In this document: positions 1-7,044 of the stretch, in pieces | Numbering within the stretch: the stretch's first letter is position 1 | Layout of the letters: every line of letters begins with the position of its first letter | NCBI GenBank assembly: GCA_022776205.1 | Contig: JALFIK010000010.1 | Coordinates: 1-21,272 of the forward strand | DNA from: Eubacterium sp. | Lineage (GTDB): Bacteria; Bacillota; Clostridia; Lachnospirales; Lachnospiraceae | Direction of reading: 5' to 3' | DNA: 21,272 nt | Notes under the pieces: generated by a model | Database searches by the model: none | The model's input: the letters and a program-made list of their open reading frames with translations, nothing else | Told to the model about the DNA's origin: nothing | Position numbers and translations under genes: made by a program

Positions 1-30
1 TAATAAAAATAAAAGCAACTTTAAACTTCT

Positions 31-438
31 CTATTTCTGTTTTTTTCCCCATTTCACCAACGCCTTATCTAATATTTCCATTGCTTTTTCTCCCTCATTT
101 GCCGTAATGAACTTAAGGTTATAGCTACGGATGGTCTTGTAGGTCTCCAATAATAAATCAATGTTTGTGGATATTTTATCCAGAGTGATGACTGCGATAA
201 CATCCAGTTTTCCGGATGCAATATCGTTCATCATTCTTTTGAAGCCTGGCCGGTTTAAATTGTCAGATGGATAGTCCCCCAAATCAGTATAATTAAAAAA
301 TTCACAGTCCTCTCCATAAATCCCAATCGCACGGTTTTTACATTTCATGGCATCTGCAATCATACCACGGACATAGTTCTGGGAGCAGCCCGGACATCCA
401 CCCCTTTGATGCTGATGATTATAAATTCCAATACGCAT
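31..438 (-). CDS. Serine-recombinase-like (resolvase N-terminal) domain protein, catalytically degenerate
   Basis: This 135-residue protein has the fold signature of the resolvase/invertase catalytic domain. A short beta strand (MRIGIY) starts it; around residues 62-96 come an RPGFKRMM helix, an isolated strand DVIAVITLDKIS and the strand LKFITANEG. Family enzymes read roughly YxRVS at the start and LDRLSR in the middle. Here the nucleophile Ser is His10, the first Arg is His8, and the LDRLSR arginines are Lys87 and Thr90. There is no C-terminal DNA-binding domain. Cysteines at 15, 18, 33 and 45, including a CPGC pair, are unusual. Recombination activity is therefore unlikely; a regulatory or structural role, or a decaying gene, is possible. 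The ATG start has a GGGAGGG ribosome site about 9 nt upstream. The gene faces away from the next cluster, so the two may share a control region. Confidence 0.7.
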   Translation of the reverse strand: MRIGIYNHQHQRGGCPGCSQNYVRGMIADAMKCKNRAIGIYGEDCEFFNYTDLGDYPSDNLNRPGFKRMMNDIASGKLDVIAVITLDKISTNIDLLLETYKTIRSYNLKFITANEGEKAMEILDKALVKWGKKQK

Positions 439-531
439 ATGAAAATTTCCCTCCCTTATAACGTGTTGTGGATTCTTGATGATTTAATTTTAACATTTTT
501 TCAAAAAAACAAGGGGAAGAAGCAGAAAAGA

Positions 532-614
532 TTATGGGAATTTACGAACAGAATCGGGAGACCACTATGAAACAGGTAACATTTTTCCACATATCGTTCG
601 TAATACTCCCATAA
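532..614. repeat. Imperfect inverted repeat upstream of the DUF4125 promoter
   Basis: Arms at 532-549 and 596-614 pair as TTATGGGA with TCCCATAA and TTACGAAC with GTTCGTAA, with 2 against 3 unpaired bases between the two blocks. The spacer is 46 nt. The right arm ends 6 nt before the -35 box at 621. It could be an operator, a structured leader of an unseen RNA, or the ends of a small relic element. The 439-680 gap otherwise contains the promoter below and an open frame with no stop from 483 to its TAA at 612-614. Confidence 0.45.
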
Positions 615-620
615 AATATG

Positions 621-650
621 TTGGAATAATGCTAAAATAATAAATATAAT
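621..650 (+). promoter_or_regulatory. Sigma-A promoter for the DUF4125 cluster
   Basis: TTGGAA at 621-626 and a perfect TATAAT at 645-650 are separated by 18 nt. Transcription would begin near 657, which rules out a TTG at 651 as the start of the next gene and supports the ATG at 681. Confidence 0.65.
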
Positions 651-680
651 TTGCCAGAAAAAGTATGGGAGGAGGAGTTT

Positions 681-1292
681 ATGGAACGGGCAGAATTAGA
701 AAAAAATATCGTTGCAAAAGAGTGGGATATGTTCCAGAAAGTGAAAGGAATTGATGGACGGGCTTCCTGTCAGGATGACTGGAAAACTTTCTTTATCATG
801 AGGATCAGTCAGTTTGAAAGCTGGGATCTTTCGGTTCTGAAAAGTTATTATGCAGATCTTTTAGAGGCAGAAAAACAGGAAAGAAATCTTGTGATGGAGA
901 AATATGCCTTTATGATGGAAGAAACGGATCCGGTATATTTTCTGTCCATCCGTTCATTGTTACCGGAAGTTTCGGAAAAGAAAGAACTGATAGCGGAAAA
1001 GATCACATCCTGTTTTATGAAATGGGAACAGGAGATGGAAAAGACTCATCCGAATGTGAGAAAGCACGGGCGGCCTGCAGAAGGAATTGGATCGGATGGT
1101 ACTGCCAGTTTCCGTAACTATCTAAAATGTGAGCTTTACACTTATTCGGAGAGGACGCTGGCGTTATTCCTTCTTTCCATTGAAAAGAATCCAGACTGCA
1201 ATCGCTATAAAATTGCAATGGAGAAAATGGTACAGGCCTATGGATACGCTTCTCTGGATGAGGCAGAAAAAGCTCTGTCAAATATGCCATAA
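681..1292 (+). CDS. DUF4125 family protein
   Basis: This is a 203-residue, mostly helical, charged protein with no signal peptide or membrane segment. I match it to the DUF4125 family from its overall sequence (segments such as WDMFQKVKGIDGRASCQDD near the N-terminus and YLKCELYTYSERTL in the C-terminal half). The biochemical function of the family is unknown to me. The ATG at 681 is chosen because GGGAGGAGG lies directly upstream at 668-676 and because the promoter's predicted transcript starts after the alternative TTG at 651. It is the first gene of a compact rightward cluster: the DJ-1-like gene starts 14 nt after its stop. A role shared with the DJ-1, rubredoxin-like and TPR-DUF4037 proteins is inferred from this arrangement only. 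Confidence 0.75.
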   Translation: MERAELEKNIVAKEWDMFQKVKGIDGRASCQDDWKTFFIMRISQFESWDLSVLKSYYADLLEAEKQERNLVMEKYAFMMEETDPVYFLSIRSLLPEVSEKKELIAEKITSCFMKWEQEMEKTHPNVRKHGRPAEGIGSDGTASFRNYLKCELYTYSERTLALFLLSIEKNPDCNRYKIAMEKMVQAYGYASLDEAEKALSNMP

Positions 1293-1306
1293 GAGAGGAG
1301 TGGAAA

Positions 1307-1894
1307 ATGAAGAAGGTTTTATTACTGTCCGGGGATTTTACAGAAGATTATGAGACAATGGTTCCTTTTCAGGCATTATCAATGCTCGGATTTGAGGTGG
1401 ATGCAGTCTGCCCTGGAAAAAATGCAGGGGACTTTATTAAAACAGCGATTCACGATTTTGAGGGAGATCAGACATATACAGAAAAGCCGGGACATCTTTT
1501 CCGTCTTACAAAAACATTTGATGAAGTGGAATTTGATGATTATGATGGGCTGTTTATCACAGGCGGACGCTCTCCGGAATATATCCGTATGAACAGTAAG
1601 GTGATTACGCTTGTAAAATGCTTTATGAAAAGTGGAAAGCCTGTTGCAGCGATTTGTCATGCGGCCCAGGTGCTCACTGCAGCAAAAGTAGTCTGCGGAC
1701 GAAAACTGACTTGTTATCCGGCTCTTTCATCTGATGTGAAACTCGCCGGAGGAAATTATATTGAGGTGCCGGCAGAGGAAGCGGTTACGGATGGGAACCT
1801 GATTACTTCTCCGGCATGGCCGGGAAATACGGCGATTTTAAGAGAATTTGCAAAAGCCCTTGGTTGTGAAATTAGTTTTCATAATGAAAAATAA
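1307..1894 (+). CDS. DJ-1/PfpI family protein
   Basis: This 195-residue protein spans a single DJ-1/PfpI (class I glutamine-amidotransferase-like) domain. The N-terminal LLLSGDFTEDYE strand carries the usual acidic residue (Glu13 or Glu16). The nucleophile elbow AICHAAQVL places Cys117 next to His118, and FITGGRSPEYIR matches the family's glycine loop. Members act as deglycases or glyoxalases, chaperones or putative proteases on damaged proteins, mostly in the cytoplasm; which applies here cannot be read from sequence. The ATG has GAGAGGAG 6 nt upstream. It lies between the DUF4125 gene and a rubredoxin-like gene, which suggests a redox or carbonyl-stress setting. Confidence 0.9.
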   Translation: MKKVLLLSGDFTEDYETMVPFQALSMLGFEVDAVCPGKNAGDFIKTAIHDFEGDQTYTEKPGHLFRLTKTFDEVEFDDYDGLFITGGRSPEYIRMNSKVITLVKCFMKSGKPVAAICHAAQVLTAAKVVCGRKLTCYPALSSDVKLAGGNYIEVPAEEAVTDGNLITSPAWPGNTAILREFAKALGCEISFHNEK

Positions 1895-1915
1895 AGGAAT
1901 AGAGGAGGTATTGAT

Positions 1916-2146
1916 ATGGGATCTATTTTGGAACAGATGCACAAAATGCATATTCAGGAAGCAGTGAATGAGCTGGAGAAGACAGGTGGAAACACCAATG
2001 TGGAAGACCATCAGCTTGATGGAATTTATTATTGTCGTGCCTGTGGATATATCTATGATGAGGCAAAGGAAGGTAAGCCTTTTACGACACTGTCACACTG
2101 TCCGGTCTGTGGAATGGGACAGCAGCAGTTTGTTCGTATGAATTAA
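1916..2146 (+). CDS. Rubredoxin-like iron-binding protein
   Basis: This 76-residue protein has a helical N-terminal extension of about 36 residues, then a rubredoxin-type knuckle pair: Cys40-x2-Cys43 (CRACGYIYDEA) and Cys62-x2-Cys65 (CPVCGMGQQQF). The 18-residue spacing between the pairs is shorter than in classical rubredoxins and closer to the domain found at the end of rubrerythrins. A single Fe(SCys)4 site that moves electrons in the cytoplasm is the expected role; a structural zinc is the alternative. AGAGGAGG at 1901-1908 supports the ATG at 1916. It sits 21 nt after the DJ-1-like gene and 5 nt before the TPR gene, so it is very likely co-transcribed with both. Confidence 0.85.
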   Translation: MGSILEQMHKMHIQEAVNELEKTGGNTNVEDHQLDGIYYCRACGYIYDEAKEGKPFTTLSHCPVCGMGQQQFVRMN

Positions 2147-2151
2147 AATTT

Positions 2152-3957
2152 ATGAAAAAAGAACATCTGGAAGAAATTTTAGAAAAATTGATGCAGATGG
2201 AAGATGCGGAAGAGAATCTGGAAATGGTTCCTCTTTATGAAGAAGCACTTCAGTTAAGCAGAGAAATCTATGGGGAATATCACCTGAAAACGTTGGAAAT
2301 TTACAACAATTATGGTGGCCACTTGCGCAATCTGGGTCTATATGAGAAGGCGGAAGAAATATTGCGCTGTGCGGTAGCCTGTGCCCGTGTTGTTCGGGGA
2401 ATGGGGCATCCGGATTATGCTACCTCTCTGGTTAATCTTGCGAATTTGCTGCGCATGATGAAAATATGGGAGGAAAGTGAGGAAATTTTTCAAAAAGCGC
2501 TTGATATATATAAGCGAACAATCGGAGAAGAACATTTTATTTATGCAGGAACAATGAATAACCTGGGACTTTTGTATTTCGAAGAGGGGAAGTATGAAAA
2601 GGCAAAAGAATGCCTGCAGAAGAGCCTTTCCATTTTGGACGGGAAAGAAGAATATATGATTCCTTACGCAATCACTCTGCATAATCTGGTAGATATCTAC
2701 AAAAAGGAAGGAAATGTAGATAAAGCGGAGGATACACTAAATGAGGAAATCCGGATTTATAAAGAAATGAAGTATGAGGGAACAGTACTTTATGCGGCAG
2801 CACTGAATTCTTTAAGTAGTCTTTATTGTGAGAAAGAACAGTATGAGATGGCGGAGAAACTCATGGAGGAAAGTGTGGAGATTGCGAGAGTACATCTGGG
2901 GAAAGACAGTGAAGCATACAAAATCGGAGCAAAAAATCTTGAATGGATACGAAAAATGAGGAGAAAATCTTCGCATCCGGTGACCGTACAGTGTTCTTTC
3001 GAAAATCATGGAGATGTGTTTGTGAAAGGAATGGATCTTTGCCGGGCTTATTTTCATGAAATAGGAATGCCTCTTCTTGAGAGGGAGTTTTCCAGATTCC
3101 TTCCCCGTATGGCAGCCGGTCTGATCGGAGAAGGATCGGAATGCTATGGATTCGATGATGAGATCTCAAGAGATCATGATTTTGGCCCGTCTTTTCAGAT
3201 TTTTATTCCGGCAGAGGACATGCCTGTATACGGAGAAAGACTTGCAAACCGGCTGCGGTCTTTACCGGTAACGTTTCATGGTTTTGAGGCAAGAACAGAA
3301 AGTCAGTATGGAGAAGGCAGAGTCGGACTGTTTACTATTGAGGATTTTTATGGAAAGTTTCTTGCATGTGAGGGAGTTCCAAAGAATCTAAATCACTGGA
3401 GGCAGATTCCGGAGAATGCTCTTTCTACGGTGACAAACGGGGAGGTTTTCCTGGATAACCTAGGGAAATTTACATCCATTCGAGATGAATTAAAGAAAGG
3501 ATATCCGGAAGATGTTCGCCTGAAAAAAATTGCTGCCCGCCTGATGAAGATGGCGCAAAGTGGACAGTATAATTTTCCGCGTTGTAACAAACGAGGAGAA
3601 TATGTGGCGTCCCATCTTGCTTTAAGTGAATTTATGTCTGTGACAATGTCACTTGTTTATCTTCTTAATCACTCGTACCGCCCGTATTATAAATGGGTGC
3701 ACCGGGGACTTTTGGGGCTTCCGGTGCTGGGAGAGAAGATTTATGAAAAAATGAATCGTCTTTCGGTGTTAAATCTTGAAAACGATGCAAAAGAGATGGA
3801 ATGGATTATTGAAGAAATCTGCGCTCTTTGTTTGAAAGAGCTGAAAAATCAGGGGCTGACTTCTTCATCGGAACCATTTCTGCTCATCCAGGGGCCGGAA
3901 GTATTAAAAAGGATTAAAACACCGGAGCTTCGGAATAGTAATCCATGGATAGAGTGA
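2152..3957 (+). CDS. TPR protein with C-terminal DUF4037 (nucleotidyltransferase-like) domain
   Basis: The 601-residue protein has two parts. Residues 1 to about 270 are tetratricopeptide repeats of the kinesin-light-chain type, with recurring motifs such as NNLGLLYFEEGKYEKA. Residues about 285-600 match DUF4037. GEGSECYGF at 326-334 followed by SRDHDFGP at 339-346 resembles the GS...DxD metal site of nucleotidyltransferases, with Asp341 and Asp343 as candidate metal ligands. An NMP-transferring enzyme that docks a partner through its TPRs is the natural guess, but substrate and partner are unknown. The ATG is only 5 nt after the rubredoxin-like stop and has no clear Shine-Dalgarno sequence, so translation is probably coupled to the gene before it. 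Confidence 0.8.
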   Translation: MKKEHLEEILEKLMQMEDAEENLEMVPLYEEALQLSREIYGEYHLKTLEIYNNYGGHLRNLGLYEKAEEILRCAVACARVVRGMGHPDYATSLVNLANLLRMMKIWEESEEIFQKALDIYKRTIGEEHFIYAGTMNNLGLLYFEEGKYEKAKECLQKSLSILDGKEEYMIPYAITLHNLVDIYKKEGNVDKAEDTLNEEIRIYKEMKYEGTVLYAAALNSLSSLYCEKEQYEMAEKLMEESVEIARVHLGKDSEAYKIGAKNLEWIRKMRRKSSHPVTVQCSFENHGDVFVKGMDLCRAYFHEIGMPLLEREFSRFLPRMAAGLIGEGSECYGFDDEISRDHDFGPSFQIFIPAEDMPVYGERLANRLRSLPVTFHGFEARTESQYGEGRVGLFTIEDFYGKFLACEGVPKNLNHWRQIPENALSTVTNGEVFLDNLGKFTSIRDELKKGYPEDVRLKKIAARLMKMAQSGQYNFPRCNKRGEYVASHLALSEFMSVTMSLVYLLNHSYRPYYKWVHRGLLGLPVLGEKIYEKMNRLSVLNLENDAKEMEWIIEEICALCLKELKNQGLTSSSEPFLLIQGPEVLKRIKTPELRNSNPWIE

Positions 3958-3969
3958 GAAAGAAATAAT

Positions 3970-4011
3970 CCATTTTCCTTTTCTATCATATACTGATAAA
4001 AAAGGAAATGG
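3970..4011 (+). promoter_or_regulatory. Hairpin covering the protease ribosome binding site
   Basis: The left arm 3970-3982 (CCATTTTCCTTTT) pairs with 4000-4011 (AAAAGGAAATGG), with one bulged T. After one mismatch the inner arms TATCA (3984-3988) and TGATA (3994-3998) pair around a 5-nt loop. The right arm contains the AAAGGA that serves the protease gene and its first ATG. No T-run follows, so it is not a standard intrinsic terminator. Translational control or an mRNA processing site is possible. Confidence 0.55.
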
Positions 4012-4016
4012 CTGTG

Positions 4017-4916
4017 ATGGAAAAAAATAATGTGGGAAATCTATTTCCATTAAGAAAGATTTACAGCCGCGGTATTACCGGAAAAGGTATTACGGCGGCT
4101 GTTTTAGATACAGGAATTTATCCCCATCGGGATTTTTATTTGCCGGAAAAAAGAATTCTATATTTTGAGGATTTCGTAAAAAAAGGAAACCGTATGTATG
4201 ATGATAATGGGCATGGTACCCATGTGTGCGGAATTATTGCGTCCGGCGGTTCCTATTATGATAAAACGGCGATGGGGATGGCCCCCGAAGCATCTTTAGT
4301 GGTTTTAAAGGTTCTCGAAAAGGATGGGAGCGGCAGAGTCGGAACAATGCTGCGGGGAATTGAATGGATTTTAGAGCATTATCAGGAATACGGGATTCGG
4401 ATTGTCAATATTTCGGTCGGAATGCCTGTAAAAAATACAGAAAATCCGGAGGAAGATATTCTGGTAAAAAAAGTGGAAGACCTGTGGAATCATGGGATGG
4501 TCGTTGTTGTGGCTGCAGGAAACGGGGGCCCGGAACCCTGCTCGGTCACAAGTCCGGGCATTAGTCGGAAAGTGATCACGGTAGGAGCAGCATATACGGG
4601 CAATGACAGGCGGGAGGATATCAGTTATTCCGGAAGGGGGCCTGTCCCGGGGACCTGTGTGTGTAAACCGGATATTCTTGCCCCGGCAGGAAATATCGTA
4701 AGCTGTGACAACCATGGAAACTGCTATAAGAAAAGAAGTGGCACATCTATGGCCACCCCGATTGTCACCGGGGCAATCGCTCTTCTGCTTTCCGATCAAC
4801 CCTGGCTATCGAATCGGGATGTGAAAATCCGCCTGATGGAAAGTGCCATAGACTGTGGAAAACCAAAGAGTGTGCAGGGATGGGGGCTACTAAATCCGGA
4901 AGGTCTAATTCGCTAA
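4017..4916 (+). CDS. Subtilisin-type (S8) serine protease, intracellular
   Basis: The complete S8 triad is present, numbered from the ATG at 4017: Asp31 in AVLDTGI, His66 in DDNGHGTHVCG and Ser244 in GTSMATP. The oxyanion-hole Asn169 lies in VVAAGNGGP. At 299 residues it is a bare catalytic domain with no signal peptide, no propeptide and no membrane segment, so it should act in the cytoplasm like AprX or intracellular subtilisins. ATG 4017 (or GTG 4014) is preferred over ATG 4008, because the only ribosome site, AAAGGA at 4001-4006, is too close to 4008. It follows the TPR-DUF4037 gene by about 60 nt in the same direction. It may be the last gene of that cluster, with expression modulated by the hairpin over its start. 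Confidence 0.9.
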   Translation: MEKNNVGNLFPLRKIYSRGITGKGITAAVLDTGIYPHRDFYLPEKRILYFEDFVKKGNRMYDDNGHGTHVCGIIASGGSYYDKTAMGMAPEASLVVLKVLEKDGSGRVGTMLRGIEWILEHYQEYGIRIVNISVGMPVKNTENPEEDILVKKVEDLWNHGMVVVVAAGNGGPEPCSVTSPGISRKVITVGAAYTGNDRREDISYSGRGPVPGTCVCKPDILAPAGNIVSCDNHGNCYKKRSGTSMATPIVTGAIALLLSDQPWLSNRDVKIRLMESAIDCGKPKSVQGWGLLNPEGLIR

Positions 4917-4985
4917 TAAAAAAATATCAGAACACTTTTTTATCGGCAAAATTCATAAATTTTTCTTCCATTTCATGTCGGAAAA

Positions 4986-4994
4986 TGTTATAAT
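4986..4994 (+). promoter_or_regulatory. Extended -10 promoter of the alcohol dehydrogenase gene
   Basis: TGT followed by a perfect TATAAT (4989-4994) forms an extended -10 element. The -35 position (4966-4971, TTCCAT) is poor, which fits that promoter type. The transcript leader would be about 45 nt. Confidence 0.6.
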
Positions 4995-5044
4995 GACAAA
5001 AGAGTTCAAAAATAATAATATATACAAGAAAAGGAGAACGAACA

Positions 5045-6193
5045 ATGGCAAATTGTATTACACTTAACCAGACATCCTATCATGGTGCAGGAGCAATCCA
5101 GTCAATTCCGGATGAAGTAAAGGCACATAATCTGACGAAAGCTTTCGTATGTTCTGACCCGGATTTAATTAAATTTGGTGTTACAAAGAAAGTTACCGAT
5201 GTGTTAGATGCTGCAGAACTTCCTTATGAGATTTATTCCAATATTAAACCAAACCCAACAATTGAAAATGTTCAGACAGGTGTTGCTGCATTTAAGGAAT
5301 CTGGAGCAGATTACTTTATCGCAATCGGTGGTGGTTCTTCCATGGATACTGCCAAGGCAATTGGTGTGATCATCAATAACCCTGATTTTGCAGATGTAAG
5401 AAGTCTTGAAGGTGTTGCACCGACGGTCAATCCTACTGTACCGATCATTGCTGTACCGACAACAGCAGGAACTGCTGCAGAGGTTACGATTAACTACGTT
5501 ATCAAAGATGATGAGAAGAAACGTAAATTTGTCTGTGTGGATCCGAAAGATATTCCGATTGTAGCGATTGTTGATCCGGATATGATGAGCAGCATGCCTT
5601 ATGGCCTTACAGCAGCTACCGGTATGGATGCACTGACACATGCCATTGAAGGATTTATTACAAAAGGTGCATGGGAAATGACAGATATGTTCCATCTGAA
5701 AGCTATCGAAATTATTTCGAGAAGCCTTCGTGCAGCATGTGAAAATGATCCGAAGGGAAGAGAAGACATGGCACTTGGACAGTACATTGCCGGTATGGGA
5801 TTCTCCAACGTAGGACTTGGTATTGTTCATTCTATGGCACATGCATTAGGTGCTGTATATGATACACCACACGGTGTTGCAAATGCAATTCTTCTTCCGA
5901 CTGTAATGGCTTACAATGCAGATGCTACCGGAACAAAATATAAAGATATCGCGATCGCTATGGGTGTTGAAGGTGTGGAAGATATGACACAGGAAGAATA
6001 TAGAAAAGCTGCAGTAGATGCTGTTGCACAGCTTTCTAAAGACGTTAAGATTCCTCAGGATCTGAAAGATATCGTAAAAGAAGAAGATCTCGACTTCCTT
6101 GTTGAATCTGCATTCAACGATGCATGTGCACCGGGTAACCCGAAGGATGCTTCCAAGGAAGATATCAAAGCTTTATATCAGTCTCTGATGTAA
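5045..6193 (+). CDS. fucO: Iron-containing alcohol dehydrogenase, FucO-like lactaldehyde reductase
   Basis: This 382-residue group III alcohol dehydrogenase is close to E. coli FucO (lactaldehyde:propanediol oxidoreductase) over its full length, as recalled. Shared blocks include FADVRSLEG, TTAGTAAEVTINYVI, KFVCVDP and QYIAGMGFSNVGLG. The NAD-binding GGGSSMDTAKA loop is present, as are the iron ligands Asp195, His199, His262 and His276. It would reduce lactaldehyde to 1,2-propanediol with NADH during fucose or rhamnose fermentation, or act on other short aldehydes. No sugar-pathway genes are nearby, so substrate is uncertain. AAGGAG at 5031-5036 supports the ATG. Its codon choice is richer in GCT/GGT/GTT than its neighbours, as in strongly expressed genes. 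It is monocistronic, with its own promoter and terminator. Confidence 0.9.
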   Translation: MANCITLNQTSYHGAGAIQSIPDEVKAHNLTKAFVCSDPDLIKFGVTKKVTDVLDAAELPYEIYSNIKPNPTIENVQTGVAAFKESGADYFIAIGGGSSMDTAKAIGVIINNPDFADVRSLEGVAPTVNPTVPIIAVPTTAGTAAEVTINYVIKDDEKKRKFVCVDPKDIPIVAIVDPDMMSSMPYGLTAATGMDALTHAIEGFITKGAWEMTDMFHLKAIEIISRSLRAACENDPKGREDMALGQYIAGMGFSNVGLGIVHSMAHALGAVYDTPHGVANAILLPTVMAYNADATGTKYKDIAIAMGVEGVEDMTQEEYRKAAVDAVAQLSKDVKIPQDLKDIVKEEDLDFLVESAFNDACAPGNPKDASKEDIKALYQSLM

Positions 6194-6256
6194 TCAGATG
6201 TTATTCGTTTGATAATTTATCTGACCTTATCATAAAAAGCGGAGCAAGTTCCGCAA

Positions 6257-6301
6257 AAAAATGTCGCAGTCCAGGTCAATTGCCGTGACTGCGACATTTT
6301 T
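6257..6301. terminator. Bidirectional intrinsic terminator
   Basis: A perfect 15-bp stem (6257-6271 with 6287-6301, core ATGTCGCAGTC/GACTGCGACAT) has A-rich and T-rich flanks on opposite sides. It can therefore stop both the alcohol dehydrogenase transcript and the leftward amidase transcript. Confidence 0.9.
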
Positions 6302-6305
6302 ATGC

Positions 6306-6333
6306 AATAGGAAAGTCTGAAAACTTTCCTGTT
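6306..6333. repeat. Short hairpin after the amidase gene
   Basis: AATAGGAAAGT at 6306-6316 pairs with ACTTTCCTGTT at 6323-6333 around CTGAAA, with one G-T pair. It touches the amidase stop codon. The same 12-nt string AATAGGAAAGTC recurs at 10221-10232 inside another hairpin. Confidence 0.55.
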
Positions 6334-6909
6334 TTACAAAATCTGCGGAAGATTCAGATAGTTGAGAATGCCTACATAAATTCCGTAGGCAAACTGGTAA
6401 GGTTCGTCCAGCATTCTCTGATTGTCCTCATAATTTGTAATATAGGCAAGTTCTACCAGAACGGCAGGCATAGTTGTGTTCTTCAGAACGTAGAGGGACG
6501 GATTGGTAAAAACACCATTATACTTTGTGCTGGTTCGGCGGACGATTTCCGACACAATATTCTGGGCGAGATACCATGCGACGGAGTAGATGGAAGACAC
6601 ATAGGCTTCTGTACCGTTGATGTCCGGATTTTCACTGGCATTTGTATGGATACTGATGAAATAGTCTGCCGGCCAGCTATTTGCCTGATTTACTCTTTCC
6701 CTGAGACTGCTTGTGTTACTGTAACCTAATGTGGTCTGCCTGGTAGGTCGGGAAAGTTTTGCATCGAAACGGTAATCTTCTGAAAGAATATCAAAAAGAT
6801 ATTTTCCAACCTGATAAGTAATGTCCTGCTCTCTTACTCCAAATCCTTCCGCACCGGCATTAATGCCTTCCGGATTATGTCCCTGGTCAATATAAATTTG
6901 AATAGCCAA
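6334..6909 (-). CDS. N-acetylmuramoyl-L-alanine amidase (Amidase_3)
   Basis: The 191-residue protein is a single zinc amidase domain that cleaves the bond between N-acetylmuramic acid and L-alanine in peptidoglycan. Numbered from the TTG start, zinc ligands are His11 (YIDQGHNP), Glu27 (VREQD) and His88 (SIHTNA), and the catalytic Glu is Glu153 (VELAYITN). There is no signal peptide or wall-binding repeat, so release may need lysis or a non-classical route, or it may act in cell differentiation. I place the start at TTG 6909 because GGGGTGATC, a strong match to the 16S tail, lies just upstream at good spacing. A GTG at 6918 is in frame but would overlap that site. It ends beside a shared terminator and is divergent from xpaC. 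Confidence 0.88.
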   Translation of the reverse strand: MAIQIYIDQGHNPEGINAGAEGFGVREQDITYQVGKYLFDILSEDYRFDAKLSRPTRQTTLGYSNTSSLRERVNQANSWPADYFISIHTNASENPDINGTEAYVSSIYSVAWYLAQNIVSEIVRRTSTKYNGVFTNPSLYVLKNTTMPAVLVELAYITNYEDNQRMLDEPYQFAYGIYVGILNYLNLPQIL

Positions 6910-7002
6910 AATGATCACCCCGTTTTTTTATTATCTTATTCACTGACTCAGAGAAAAATAACTTTGAAATCTCGTTCTTTGCTATAAAAAATGGTGCATT
7001 TA

Positions 7003-7011
7003 TGATATAGT
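7003..7011 (+). promoter_or_regulatory. Possible extended -10 promoter for xpaC-telA
   Basis: TGATATAGT at 7003-7011 reads as TGn plus a TATAAT-like box. A second TATAAT lies at 7014-7019. No good -35 is visible, so the exact site is uncertain. Confidence 0.4.
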
Positions 7012-7044
7012 AATATAATAAAAATAAAATACTGGAGTAAAATA

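Noticed and set aside
4917..4950. A/T-rich stretch after the protease gene as a possible terminator.
   Set aside because: No convincing stem could be paired; the A-run and T-run are not arranged around a GC-containing hairpin.
5204..5842. A 212-codon leftward frame inside the alcohol dehydrogenase gene.
   Set aside because: It is rich in Cys, Asn, Arg and His from reverse reading of a conserved enzyme; no ribosome site or promoter.
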